A DNA stretch of 64,000 nucleotides from Lachnospiraceae bacterium (GTDB lineage Bacteria > Bacillota > Clostridia > Lachnospirales > Lachnospiraceae). The stretch's first letter is position 1, and each line of letters begins with the position of its first letter. The translations under genes were made by a program, and so were the position numbers. The notes under the pieces were generated by a model. The model did not search any database and had not been told where the DNA came from. It worked only from the letters and a program-made list of their open reading frames with translations. The DNA lies in contig JAFLTE010000012.1 of assembly GCA_022510565.1 (NCBI GenBank), forward strand, positions 1 through 64,000, read 5' to 3'. This document shows, piece after piece, positions 1 to 9,297 of the stretch.

Positions 1-94
1 TGGTAATGCGTCTAAGACGTTTGGATTTAAGGACATTCTGGAAAAAATACAAAACAAGAATTTTCTGGAAAAAGAAGATGGGCGAGACGAATGA
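1..94 (+). CDS. fliO: FliO C-terminal end (partial, cut by window edge)
   Basis: An open frame enters from the left edge (first complete codon at position 2) and stops at a TGA that overlaps the fliP ATG by four bases (ATGA). Only about 30 residues are visible, charged and ending in KEDGRDE, so the identity comes from position rather than motif: the gene directly before fliP in Firmicute fla/che operons is fliO (fliZ), a small membrane protein that helps FliP assemble. The ATGA overlap suggests translational coupling. Confidence 0.6.
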   Translation, partial: GNASKTFGFKDILEKIQNKNFLEKEDGRDE

Positions 95-972
95 AGAAAC
101 ATTTTTCCGGATATCATTTGGCGAAAGTGATATGCCTGCTGTTACTGGCAGGCATATTGTGTCTTAGCCGGAAGACTACGGCTTATGCGTCGTTAGATAC
201 TCCTTATCGTGATTCCAATCTAACGGGAACAACAGGGGAAAGAACCAACGAACGCGAGCCGGGTTCATCGCAAGATGCCGATGAACTTGCAGAATTGAAT
301 ATAGCCAATACTGTGACAATCACCTACGGCGACGGCAATGGAAGTGTGAACGGCGCACTGCGCATTCTGATTATTCTCACACTGATTGCGGTTGCGCCGA
401 CACTGATTATCATGTTGACCTCGTTTACCAGAATTATTATCGTTCTGCATTTTACGAGGCAGGCTCTTAATACACAGACAGCGCCGCCTAATACGGTATT
501 GATAGGCATTGCGCTCTTTTTGACGTTCTTTATCATGCAGCCTACGCTTGCTTCAATTTACGCGGAGGCAGTAGTACCTTATGAGGCAGGTGAGCTGAAC
601 GAGGAAGAGGCACTTACAAAAGCAGCGGCTCCTATCAGAAAATTTATGTATGGGCAGACACTCAAGAAAGATGTCAGTCTTTTTATGGACATCAACCGTC
701 AGGAATGGAGCGGTGAGCTGGATGATATACCGATGAGTGTGCTTGTGCCGAGCTTTATTATCAGCGAGCTTAGAACCGCATTTATAATCGGATTTTTAAT
801 TTATATACCTTTTATTGTAATCGATATGGTGGTAGCTTCGACGCTGATGAGTATGGGTATGATGATGCTGCCGCCGACGACGATTTCCATGCCGTTTAAG
901 ATTTTGTTATTTGTGTTGGCGGACGGCTGGTATCTGATTATCGAAGGTCTGGTGAAAAGTTTTTATTATTAG
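91..972 (+). CDS. fliP: FliP, flagellar type III export gate protein
   Basis: FliP forms the central pore of the flagellar export gate together with FliQ and FliR in the cytoplasmic membrane. The 293-aa product starts with a cleavable-looking signal peptide (basic MKKHF, hydrophobic stretch CLLLLAGILCLS, small residues before YAS), as usual for FliP. About residues 90-290 carry the conserved hydrophobic core with ALNTQTAPPN, a motif typical of the family, and the C-terminal PFKILLFVLADGW. It overlaps the preceding fliO by four bases and leads the export-gate run fliPQR-flhBA, so the genes are probably one transcript. Confidence 0.97.
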   Translation: MKKHFSGYHLAKVICLLLLAGILCLSRKTTAYASLDTPYRDSNLTGTTGERTNEREPGSSQDADELAELNIANTVTITYGDGNGSVNGALRILIILTLIAVAPTLIIMLTSFTRIIIVLHFTRQALNTQTAPPNTVLIGIALFLTFFIMQPTLASIYAEAVVPYEAGELNEEEALTKAAAPIRKFMYGQTLKKDVSLFMDINRQEWSGELDDIPMSVLVPSFIISELRTAFIIGFLIYIPFIVIDMVVASTLMSMGMMMLPPTTISMPFKILLFVLADGWYLIIEGLVKSFYY

Positions 973-1032
973 CGGACAGGCTGTATACAATGATGAAATT
1001 ATGCGATAGCTTCGGTGGAAATGGAGGAAGAT

Positions 1033-1302
1033 ATGACAATAGATGATGTCGTTGTTGTAGCTCAGACAGCAATCTACACGATAATTAAATGTGCTGCACC
1101 GCTTCTTTTAGTGTCCTTATGTGTGGGTCTGCTGGTCAGTATATTCCAGACAGTCACCTCCATTCAGGAGCAGACGCTTACTTTTGTTCCGAAGATCCTG
1201 TCGATTTTTCTGGCATTAATTCTTCTGGGACACTGGATTATGAATAACATGGTAGAGTATATGACACAGCTTTGGACTAATTTCGACACCTATATCAGAT
1301 AA
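1033..1302 (+). CDS. fliQ: FliQ, flagellar export gate protein
   Basis: A small membrane protein of the export gate with two transmembrane helices (about residues 15-40 and 50-75) and the family motif QTVTSIQEQTLTFVPKI. The frame is open from a GTG at 1015, but the ATG at 1033 is the better start: it is preceded by GGAGG at 1023-1027 with suitable spacing and gives 89 residues, the usual FliQ length. It lies between fliP and fliR as in most bacteria. Confidence 0.95.
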   Translation: MTIDDVVVVAQTAIYTIIKCAAPLLLVSLCVGLLVSIFQTVTSIQEQTLTFVPKILSIFLALILLGHWIMNNMVEYMTQLWTNFDTYIR

Positions 1303-1315
1303 AGCAGGAAACAGC

Positions 1316-2095
1316 ATGATTGATATTACATTTACTTATGCAGATTTAGAATACTATTTGCTTATTTTGGTGCGAATTACCTGTTTCGTGTACGTTGCCC
1401 CTTTTTTCTCGCTGAACGGTGTACCTCGAAGGGTTAAGGTGGGCTTCAGTATATTTATGGCGTATCTTATCTACACGGCTGTTGATCAAAATGAGGTCGT
1501 ATATAATTCACTGCTCGGCTATAGTATAATCGTTATGAAAGAAGCACTGACAGGGTTTTTGATTGGATGGGGTGCGCAGCTGTGTACGACGGTGACTTCT
1601 TTTGCGGGAAGCATTGCGGATATGGAGATTGGTATCTCCATGGTTTCCCTGATGGATCCTACTACGAGGCAGCAGGCAACCTTTACAGGTGTGTTTTATC
1701 AGTATATATTTACATTATTTATGATTGTTTCGGGTATGTACCAGTATCTGCTGAGTGCGTTGGTTGACAGCTTTACGCTGATACCGATTAATGGAGCGAT
1801 ATTTAAGGCGGAATCTTTGACTGCTTCTGTCGTGATGTTCTTAGGGGACTACATCACCATGGGTTTCCGCATCATTCTGCCGATTTTCTGCGCGATGATT
1901 CTGTTAAATGCCATCTTGGGTATTTTGGCAAAGGTTTCCCCGCAGATGAATATGTTTGCGGTGGGTATGCAGTTTAAGGTGCTCACGGGTTTGGGGATTC
2001 TTTTTTTGACAGTCAGAATCCTGCCCGAGGCGGCGGATTATGTGTTTGTTGAGATGAGGAGGATGATCGTATCCTTTGTGGAGGGGATGACGTGA
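1316..2095 (+). CDS. fliR: FliR, flagellar export gate protein
   Basis: FliR (259 aa) is the third component of the FliPQR export channel. It is a polytopic membrane protein with several hydrophobic helices and family-like stretches such as RITCFVYVAPFF near the N-terminus and LLNAILGILAKVSPQMNMFAVGMQFK near residues 195-220. Its TGA stop overlaps the GTG start of flhB by four bases (GTGA), which fits coupled translation and a fixed FliR:FlhB ratio; some clostridia even fuse the two proteins. Confidence 0.96.
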   Translation: MIDITFTYADLEYYLLILVRITCFVYVAPFFSLNGVPRRVKVGFSIFMAYLIYTAVDQNEVVYNSLLGYSIIVMKEALTGFLIGWGAQLCTTVTSFAGSIADMEIGISMVSLMDPTTRQQATFTGVFYQYIFTLFMIVSGMYQYLLSALVDSFTLIPINGAIFKAESLTASVVMFLGDYITMGFRIILPIFCAMILLNAILGILAKVSPQMNMFAVGMQFKVLTGLGILFLTVRILPEAADYVFVEMRRMIVSFVEGMT

Positions 2096-3204
2096 TATTA
2101 GAGTATAATCTCCAGTTTTTTGCCAAGGATGGTCCGGGCGGAGAGAAGACAGAGGAACCTACTCATAAGAAATTGGAGGATGCCCGTAAGGAAGGACAGG
2201 TTGCCAAGAGCAAGGAAGTCACCAATGCTTTTGAATTGTTGGTTTTCTTTCTGCTGATTTATTTCTGGGTGCAGTACATGGGCACATATTTTGTGGGCAA
2301 TATGTACGATATTTACTCCCAGATACCTGAGTATATCAAGATGTACGACGGGCGTATACAGGAGCGCACTATCAGTACACTTTTTATCCAGTCGATGTTA
2401 CGAGTGCTATTAATCATAGCCCCCTTTTTACTGATTGGTGCTTTTGTGGCATTTGTGACGAATGTGATTCAGGTTAAGTGGAAACCTACCACTAAGCCTT
2501 TACAGCCTAAGTTTAACAAGCTGAATCCGGTCAGTGGATTCAAGCGTATATTTTCGGTCAACTCGCTTATGGAGTTGGTTAAATCGCTGCTTAAAATTGC
2601 GTTGGTAGGCTATGTACTCTACTCATACCTGAAGAAGAACATGCCTCCGCTGTACCAGTTCTACGGATTATCCCTGAATCAGGGCATCGTGCAGGTTGGT
2701 ATGCTGGTGGTGAATCTGGGGATTCGGATTTCGCTGTTTTACATGATTATTGCCGCTCTTGATTATATTTACCAGAAGGTTAAGTTCAAGAATGACATGA
2801 AGATGACGAAGCAGGAAGTTAAGGACGAGTACAAGAATCAGGAAGGTGATCCGCAGATTAAGAGCAAGCAGCGTCAGAGGATGCAGGAAGCTTCCAGACG
2901 GCGTATGATGCAGCAGCTTCCGCAGGCGGATGTGGTTATCACGAACCCGACTCACTATGCGGTGGCAATTAAATATGACCAAGAGGTTTATGATGCACCC
3001 TATGTGGTTGCTAAGGGTGCCGATTATCTTGCCCAGAAGATTAAGGAGACGGCGAAGGAAAACCACATTGAGATCGTGGAGAATAAACCGCTTGCCCGTA
3101 TGTTATACGCCAATGTGGATGTCGGAGGCGTGGTTCCGCCGGAGTTATATCAGGCGGTAGCGGAAGTGCTTGCGTTCGTATATCATCTGCAGGGTAAAGT
3201 CTAA
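2092..3204 (+). CDS. flhB: FlhB, export switch protein with NPTH autocleavage motif
   Basis: FlhB (370 aa) switches export specificity from rod/hook to filament substrates. Seen here: a polar N-terminal EKTEEPTHKKL motif, four transmembrane helices, and a cytoplasmic domain with the autocleavage tetrapeptide NPTH near residues 283-287 (ITNPTHYAVA), followed by the usual KGADYLAQKI segment. The GTG start at 2092 is inside the end of fliR and is preceded by GGAGGGG, so the start is well supported. Length is normal for the family. Confidence 0.97.
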   Translation: MILEYNLQFFAKDGPGGEKTEEPTHKKLEDARKEGQVAKSKEVTNAFELLVFFLLIYFWVQYMGTYFVGNMYDIYSQIPEYIKMYDGRIQERTISTLFIQSMLRVLLIIAPFLLIGAFVAFVTNVIQVKWKPTTKPLQPKFNKLNPVSGFKRIFSVNSLMELVKSLLKIALVGYVLYSYLKKNMPPLYQFYGLSLNQGIVQVGMLVVNLGIRISLFYMIIAALDYIYQKVKFKNDMKMTKQEVKDEYKNQEGDPQIKSKQRQRMQEASRRRMMQQLPQADVVITNPTHYAVAIKYDQEVYDAPYVVAKGADYLAQKIKETAKENHIEIVENKPLARMLYANVDVGGVVPPELYQAVAEVLAFVYHLQGKV

Positions 3205-3264
3205 GACAAAGACATAAAGAAGTTATAAGACTGCATAACAAAATTACGAAAGGAGGAAAAGTTC

Positions 3265-5307
3265 ATGGGAAATTTGAAGAAAGCTGATATCGGCATAGCC
3301 GCTTATGTGCTTGCAGCGTTTATCATGCTGATTGTGCCTATCACATCAGGACTTCTGGATGTCCTGCTGGCTTGTAATATTGCAGTGGCTTTCACGGTTA
3401 TGTTCGGCTGTATGTTTGCCGAGGAAGTTTTGAAGATGTCCTATTTCCCGACAATCCTGCTGTTTACGACGATATTCAGGATTTCATTGAACGTTTCTTC
3501 CACAAGGCTCATTCTGACGACGGGTGATCCGGGTAACGTGGTCCGCACCTTCGGTCAGTATGTGGGCGGCGGCGATTTGGTAATAGGTGTTATTGTATTT
3601 ATTATACTGATTCTTGTTCAGTTTATGATTATCAACAAGGGTTCCGAGCGTGTGGCTGAGGTTACGGCAAGATTTACATTGGACGCCATGCCCGGTAAAC
3701 AGATGGCTATCGATGCCGACTTAAATACCGGAGCCATTAACGATGCGGAGGCTAAGAGACGACGCGATAAGATACAGGAAGAGGCAAGTTTCTTCGGTTC
3801 CATGGACGGTGCAGTTAAGTACGTTAAGGGAGATGCAACGGCAGGCCTAATTATTACGTTTGTCAATATTATCGGTGGTATCGCCATGGGTATGTGGCGA
3901 CAGGGTATGGAGTTAAACGATGCGCTTACCACATATGCAATCCTGACGATTGGTGACGGTCTGGTGAGTCAGATACCTTCACTGTTAATCTCTTTATCCA
4001 CAGGTATTCTGGTGACCAAGGGATCTAAGGATGCGGATTTCGGAACCGTGCTTGTGGGACAGTTGTTCGGTGTACCGAAGGTACTTTATCTGGTGGGTGC
4101 GGTAATCGCAGGCCTTGGTATTGTCACACCTCTTAATACGATTGTGTTCCTGGCACTTGGTATTGTCTTTATCATAGCCGGCAGAATTATGGCGGGCACC
4201 ATCGAGACGGCGGAGATTGAGCATGAGGCGGACGAGGAGGAAGCTGCTGCGGAGGAAATCAGGCAGCCCGAGAATGTCACATCGCTTCTTCAGGTTGACC
4301 CGATTGAGCTGGAATTCGGTTACGGTATCATTCCGCTTGCCGATGTTAATCAGGGCGGTGACTTGCTTGACCGTGTTGTTATGATCAGGCGACAGATTGC
4401 GTTGGAGCTGGGTACTGTTGTGCCGATTATCCGTCTGCGAGATAACATACAGTTGAATCCTAACCAATATATTATTAAAATAAAGGGTGTACAGGTCAGT
4501 GAAGGAGAGATTCTTTTTGACCATTACATGGCGATGAATCCCGGCTATGTGGAGGAGGAAATTACAGGTATCCCCACATTCGAGCCGTCTTTCCATCTGC
4601 CTGCTATCTGGATTACGGAGGGGCAGAGAGAGCGTGCAGAGAGTATGGGCTACACGGTAGTCGATCCGCCATCCATCATTGCAACGCACTTGACGGAGAT
4701 TATCAGACAGTACATAGCGGAACTTCTGACCAGACAGGATGTACAGAACCTTGTTAACAACTTGAAAGAGACCAATCCTTCTCTGGTGGAGGAGCTTGTT
4801 CCGAAGTTGCTTGGTATCGGAGAGATACAGAAGGTATTGCAGAACCTGCTTAAAGAGGGTGTCTCTATCAGAGACTTGCTTTCGATATTCGAGACACTTG
4901 CGGACTATGCGACTACTACGAGAGATACAGATATTTTGACGGAGTATGTCAGACAGAGTCTCAAGAGGGCAATCTCCAACAAATTCTTCCCCTCTAACGA
5001 GACAACCAGTGTAGTGACGTTAGATCCGAAGCTGGAGCAGGAGATTATGTCCAGTGTAAAACAGACCGAACAGGGCGCATATCTGACTCTCGACCCGGTC
5101 AAGACCAAGGCCATCATGGAGTCTGTGGGCACAGAGACAAAGAAATTGGAAGATTTAGGCAAGATGCCTCTTGTAATCACTTCGCCGATTGTACGTGTAT
5201 ACTTTAAGAAATTGACGGAAGATTACTATAAGGATTTGGTTGTTGTATCCTACAACGAGGTGGAATCCAATATTGAATTACAGTCTGTTGGGATGGTGAC
5301 AGCATAA
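3265..5307 (+). CDS. flhA: FlhA, flagellar export gate protein
   Basis: FlhA (680 aa) forms the nonameric ring that couples proton flow to export and docks chaperone-substrate complexes. It shows an N-terminal membrane domain with about eight helices, the family motif TRLILTTGDPGNVVRTFG, the cytoplasmic FHIPEP-family loop (RFTLDAMPGKQMAIDADLN), and a C-terminal cytosolic domain of about 350 residues. Start ATG is preceded by AAAGGAGGAAAAG. Its stop TAA shares one base with the flhF ATG (TAATG). Confidence 0.97.
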   Translation: MGNLKKADIGIAAYVLAAFIMLIVPITSGLLDVLLACNIAVAFTVMFGCMFAEEVLKMSYFPTILLFTTIFRISLNVSSTRLILTTGDPGNVVRTFGQYVGGGDLVIGVIVFIILILVQFMIINKGSERVAEVTARFTLDAMPGKQMAIDADLNTGAINDAEAKRRRDKIQEEASFFGSMDGAVKYVKGDATAGLIITFVNIIGGIAMGMWRQGMELNDALTTYAILTIGDGLVSQIPSLLISLSTGILVTKGSKDADFGTVLVGQLFGVPKVLYLVGAVIAGLGIVTPLNTIVFLALGIVFIIAGRIMAGTIETAEIEHEADEEEAAAEEIRQPENVTSLLQVDPIELEFGYGIIPLADVNQGGDLLDRVVMIRRQIALELGTVVPIIRLRDNIQLNPNQYIIKIKGVQVSEGEILFDHYMAMNPGYVEEEITGIPTFEPSFHLPAIWITEGQRERAESMGYTVVDPPSIIATHLTEIIRQYIAELLTRQDVQNLVNNLKETNPSLVEELVPKLLGIGEIQKVLQNLLKEGVSIRDLLSIFETLADYATTTRDTDILTEYVRQSLKRAISNKFFPSNETTSVVTLDPKLEQEIMSSVKQTEQGAYLTLDPVKTKAIMESVGTETKKLEDLGKMPLVITSPIVRVYFKKLTEDYYKDLVVVSYNEVESNIELQSVGMVTA

Positions 5308-6509
5308 TGATAATTAAGAAATTTACTGCGAAAACCGAAAAAGAGGCAGTTGAACTTGCTAAGAAGGAACTGGGAGACGGCGTTGTGGTTATGAACGTCA
5401 AGGATGTTAAGGCGAAAGGTTTTTTTGCATTTTTAAAGTCTCCCATGACAGAAGTGACGGTGGCGCTCGAGGAGGAGAGCGAGCGATATACGGCGGCCGT
5501 ATCTGCCATTAACAATGTAATCGCTTCCAGTCAGACCAAAGTGGAAGAACCTGTAAAGAGCACTCCCGTTATAGCAGAGGAGACGGTTAAGAAAGAGAAC
5601 AGTGCCATCGAGGAGAAACTGGACAGCTTACAGTACTTATTGGAGCAGCAATTACAGAAACCTGAGGAGGGTAAAGACGATAAAGAAGACGGTGAGAAGA
5701 AGGAAGAGACGGAAATCGACAAGTTTATGAAACTCCTTCATAACACCATGCTTGAGAATGAAGTGGACGAACAGTACGCGCAGGACATTCTCGACGAGAT
5801 TGCGCAGGTTAACAAGCCTAACATGCCATTCGATTATGCGCTGGCAAATATTTACCAGAAGATGATACTGAAGTTCGGTATGCCCAGCTGCATCACGCCT
5901 GCCGATAAGGGGATCAAGATGGTGTTCTTCCTCGGACCTACGGGTGTGGGTAAGACAACGACGATTGCCAAGATTGCTTCGATTTTCCGGGTGGATCAGA
6001 AGAAAAAGGTAGCGCTGCTTACTGCAGACACATACCGTATTGCGGCGGCAGAGCAGCTTCGCACCTATGCCAATATATTGGAAGTGCCTTTCCGCATCAT
6101 CTACACAGTGGAAGAAATCGAGAAGGCAATGGAGGACTTTAGGGATTACGACTATATTCTGGTGGATACGGCAGGACATTCCCACCAGAACAGTACACAG
6201 AAAGAGAGTATGAACAACTTTATTCACTCCGTGGACGACAAGGCGCAGAAAGAAGTATACCTTGTCTTAAGTGCGACGACGAAGTATCGTGACTTAATCA
6301 GCATAGCGGATGCCTATAAGGAGATGACTGATTTTAAGCTGATTTTTACCAAACTGGATGAAACCACAACACTTGGTAATCTGCTCAATTTACGATTGTA
6401 TACGAACGCAGAGCTGTCCTATGTAACTTACGGACAGAATGTGCCGGATGACATCGAGGAATTTAATCCACAGAGTACGGTGAAACAGTTACTTGGAGGA
6501 AAACACTAA
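5307..6509 (+). CDS. flhF: FlhF, SRP-type GTPase for flagellar placement
   Basis: FlhF (400 aa) belongs to the SRP GTPase family and sets flagellar site and number together with FlhG. The N-terminal basic region is followed by an acidic linker (about residues 70-140), then the NG domain with G1 LGPTGVGKTTTIAK near residue 210, DTYRIAAAEQL, G3 DTAGHS and TKLDE (G4). It overlaps flhA by one base and is 12 bases from flhG, so the pair is co-translated in the usual order flhA-flhF-flhG. Confidence 0.97.
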   Translation: MIIKKFTAKTEKEAVELAKKELGDGVVVMNVKDVKAKGFFAFLKSPMTEVTVALEEESERYTAAVSAINNVIASSQTKVEEPVKSTPVIAEETVKKENSAIEEKLDSLQYLLEQQLQKPEEGKDDKEDGEKKEETEIDKFMKLLHNTMLENEVDEQYAQDILDEIAQVNKPNMPFDYALANIYQKMILKFGMPSCITPADKGIKMVFFLGPTGVGKTTTIAKIASIFRVDQKKKVALLTADTYRIAAAEQLRTYANILEVPFRIIYTVEEIEKAMEDFRDYDYILVDTAGHSHQNSTQKESMNNFIHSVDDKAQKEVYLVLSATTKYRDLISIADAYKEMTDFKLIFTKLDETTTLGNLLNLRLYTNAELSYVTYGQNVPDDIEEFNPQSTVKQLLGGKH

Positions 6510-6521
6510 GGAGGAAAGCTA

Positions 6522-7397
6522 ATGGATCAGGCTGAACAATTAAGAAATATAATTAAAGCAAACAGTCAGCCGCAGCGCCCTTTAGCAAGAGTGATTACCG
6601 TTACGAGCGGTAAAGGTGGTGTAGGAAAATCCAACACGGCAATCAACCTGGCGATACAGTTCCGTAAGATGGGACAGAAAGTAATTATACTGGATGCGGA
6701 TTTCGGATTGGCAAACATAGAGATCATGTTTGGCGCGGTGCCTAAACATAACTTGTGTGATTTAATTTATCAGGGTAAGAGTATACGTGACATTATTACG
6801 TGGGGACCGATGGAGGTGGGCTTCATCTCCGGCGGTTCCGGTATTGCGGGTATGTCCAATTTAAGTAAGGATTACCTGAATTACATTATTCAGAATCTCG
6901 TGGAGTTAGACGAGATGGCCGACACTATTATCGTAGATACAGGCGCAGGTATTTCCGATGCCGTACTGGAATTTCTGGTGGCGAGCGGAGAAATCCTTCT
7001 TGTGACTACGCCGGAGCCCACTTCCATCACGGACTCCTACTCTCTGCTCAAGGCTTTGAGCAGACACCCTCGCTATTCGTCTGAAACTTCACAAATTAAG
7101 GTGATTGCCAACAAAGTATTTGGCGAGGCGGAGGCGGAGGCTTTATATGCGAAACTGGAAGCGGTGGTAGGCCGTTATCTGAAAGTGCCCATTACGTATC
7201 TTGGCATGATCCCACAGGATACGCAGTTAACTAAGGCGGTGATGCAGCAGATGCCCGTGTCCTTGGATAATCCCCGTGCCAGATCGGCGATTGCTTATGA
7301 GACGATTGCAGCTAAGCTGATGAACAAGGAGCTTAACGCGAATTTAACAAAGCGTGGTATGGCGGCATTTTTCTCTCATATTATATCTAAAAGGTGA
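6522..7397 (+). CDS. flhG: FlhG (YlxH), MinD-like ATPase for flagellar number
   Basis: A ParA/MinD-type ATPase of 291 aa that stimulates FlhF GTPase and restricts flagellar number. It shows a deviant Walker A KGGVGKSNTAIN near residue 28, an N-terminal stretch resembling the FlhF-activating segment (LRNIIKAN), a Walker-like LDADFGLANIEIM, and a DTGAGIS segment. A GGAGG site lies just before the ATG. Next to flhF as in B. subtilis and many polar flagellates. Confidence 0.95.
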   Translation: MDQAEQLRNIIKANSQPQRPLARVITVTSGKGGVGKSNTAINLAIQFRKMGQKVIILDADFGLANIEIMFGAVPKHNLCDLIYQGKSIRDIITWGPMEVGFISGGSGIAGMSNLSKDYLNYIIQNLVELDEMADTIIVDTGAGISDAVLEFLVASGEILLVTTPEPTSITDSYSLLKALSRHPRYSSETSQIKVIANKVFGEAEAEALYAKLEAVVGRYLKVPITYLGMIPQDTQLTKAVMQQMPVSLDNPRARSAIAYETIAAKLMNKELNANLTKRGMAAFFSHIISKR

Positions 7398-7438
7398 AAA
7401 TGCTGCTTGCAGTAAGGTAAAAGCAGGAGGAATGTAGG

Positions 7439-8200
7439 ATGGCAGATCTTTTATCAAAGTATGTTGTACCGGGATGTCGTGTGGATTTGCAGGCAATAGA
7501 CCGTTCTAAAGAATACTATCTGGGGAATGACAACAGCAGTAGCGAGGGACGCAAAGGTTATCAGAGTCAGGTTATCGATGTTCTTTCTGACGACAGGGTG
7601 GAAATTTACATGCCGATGGAGAAGTCTAAGCTTATTCTTTTACCGGTGGATGCCGAGTTTGATTTATATTTTTATACTGACGGCGGGTTGTATCAGTGCT
7701 ATGCCCGGGTAGTGGACCGATATAAAAATAACAGCCTTTATGTATTGGTGCTCGACCTGATCAGTAATCTTCGCAAGCATCAGCGTAGGGAGTACTATCG
7801 CTTTAGCTGTGCGCTTGAGATGAATTCAAGGCAGCTTCAGGAGGAAGAGGAGGCAGCCTTGACGGGAGAACATCAAGGGGAAGATGTCCTTACACCGCAG
7901 CTCCCGCTTAAGAGCAGTGTTATTGTGGATATCAGCGGCGGTGGACTTAGGTTCGTAGCCAACTATGCTTATGAACCGCAGAGCATGATTTTGTGTAAGT
8001 ATAGTCTGATTGTCCATGGTGAGAGCAAGGAATATAATTTGGTCGGCAAAGTTTTAAGCGTACGTGCACTGGAAAACCGCAAGGATGCTTACGAGCACAG
8101 AGTACAGTATGTCAATGTGGACGCGGCGAAACGTGAGGAGATTATTAAATATATTTTTGACGAGGAGCGCAAGACACTGAAGAACCAGAAGGTTGACTAA
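7439..8200 (+). CDS. PilZ-domain c-di-GMP receptor (YcgR/YpfA-like)
   Basis: A 253-aa soluble protein with two parts: an N-terminal YcgR-type beta domain (about 1-115) and a C-terminal PilZ domain. Both c-di-GMP-binding signatures are visible: RREYYR (RxxxR, about residue 121-126) and DISGGG (D/NxSxxG, about residue 163-168). Family knowledge says such proteins slow the motor when c-di-GMP is bound; the location between flhG and cheB supports a motility role. A non-conserved acidic insert (QEEEEAALTGEHQ) lies between the two motifs. Confidence 0.9.
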   Translation: MADLLSKYVVPGCRVDLQAIDRSKEYYLGNDNSSSEGRKGYQSQVIDVLSDDRVEIYMPMEKSKLILLPVDAEFDLYFYTDGGLYQCYARVVDRYKNNSLYVLVLDLISNLRKHQRREYYRFSCALEMNSRQLQEEEEAALTGEHQGEDVLTPQLPLKSSVIVDISGGGLRFVANYAYEPQSMILCKYSLIVHGESKEYNLVGKVLSVRALENRKDAYEHRVQYVNVDAAKREEIIKYIFDEERKTLKNQKVD

Positions 8201-8225
8201 TTATGGTAGACGGGAGAGTAGAAGT

Positions 8226-9296
8226 GTGAAAAAAATATTAGTAGTTGACGACTCTGCACTCATGCGAAGGGTGCTGTGTGATATAATTGAGAGCGATGAG
8301 AGATTCCAAGTGGAGGATCGCGCTGTCAACGGTCTGGAAGCGTTAGATCTTTTAACCAAAAAGACCTACGATGCGGTTGTGTTGGATGTCAATATGCCGC
8401 AGATGAACGGACTGGAGTTGCTGAAGGAATTGCAGAAGCGCAAGATTTCGGCGCGGGTTTTGATGGCGAGTACAGACACGAAGGAAGGCGCTAAGACGAC
8501 GCTTGATGCGTTGGAACTTGGTGCGCTGGATTTCGTACATAAGCCCAACAATGCAATGGACTGTCGGACGGATGCATTTAAAAACAGACTGCTCCGTGTT
8601 TTGTCGGTAGTTGCAGATTCCAGGGCACCGTCTATCGGGAAGTCTTTTTCCATGGAGGAACTTAAGACCTCTAAGAAGATGGTCGAGCTGGTCGGCAAGC
8701 ATGCTTCCGATGTAGTTGGCAATAAAGTCGTGGCGCTTGCAAGCTCTACGGGCGGACCCAGAGCACTGCAGTCGGTAATTCCGAGGCTTCCTAAGAACCT
8801 GAAAGCACCGGTAGTAATTGTGCAGCATATGCCCGCAGGATTTACGGCATCTTTAGCCGAGAGACTGGATTCCCTAAGCGAGGTTCGTGTTAAGGAGGCA
8901 GCGGAGGGTGATGTTCTGGAAGCGGGGACGGTATACATAGCGAAGGGCGGCAAACACTTGAATGTTCAGTCGTCGTCGGGCAAGTACAGCATCCATTATT
9001 CGGATCAGCCGACGAGAGAAGGTGTTAAGCCGTGTGCCAACTATATGTATGAATCCCTGATGGACAGCCGTTACGATCAGGTCGTGTGTGTCGTTATGAC
9101 AGGCATGGGAGCCGATGGTACAGAAGGAATCAAACATCTGAAAGAAAAGAAAAAAATTCATGTGATTGCGCAGGAAGCAAGTACGTGCGCGGTATACGGA
9201 ATGCCGAGAAGTGTTGTAAATGCAGAATTGGTAGACCAGGTCGTGCCGCTTGATCAGATTGCACAGGAAATTATAATGAACGTGGGGGTAAAATAA
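8226..9296 (+). CDS. cheB: CheB, receptor methylesterase/glutamine deamidase
   Basis: CheB (356 aa from this start) removes methyl groups from chemoreceptors. The receiver domain has VVDDS, phospho-acceptor Asp54 (LDVNMP) and a Lys in HKPN. The C-terminal methylesterase domain shows the catalytic Ser (ASSTGGPRAL), His (QHMP) and Asp (GMGADGTEG). The frame is open from a TTG at 8193 inside the previous gene, but the GTG at 8226, preceded by GGGAGAG, aligns with the conserved start KKILVVDDS. No cheR is seen in the window. Confidence 0.94.
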   Translation: MKKILVVDDSALMRRVLCDIIESDERFQVEDRAVNGLEALDLLTKKTYDAVVLDVNMPQMNGLELLKELQKRKISARVLMASTDTKEGAKTTLDALELGALDFVHKPNNAMDCRTDAFKNRLLRVLSVVADSRAPSIGKSFSMEELKTSKKMVELVGKHASDVVGNKVVALASSTGGPRALQSVIPRLPKNLKAPVVIVQHMPAGFTASLAERLDSLSEVRVKEAAEGDVLEAGTVYIAKGGKHLNVQSSSGKYSIHYSDQPTREGVKPCANYMYESLMDSRYDQVVCVVMTGMGADGTEGIKHLKEKKKIHVIAQEASTCAVYGMPRSVVNAELVDQVVPLDQIAQEIIMNVGVK

Positions 9297-9297
9297 T

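Noticed and set aside
3994-4689. 231-aa minus-strand frame in flhA
   Set aside because: Antisense shadow of flhA; no motif, no ribosome binding site.
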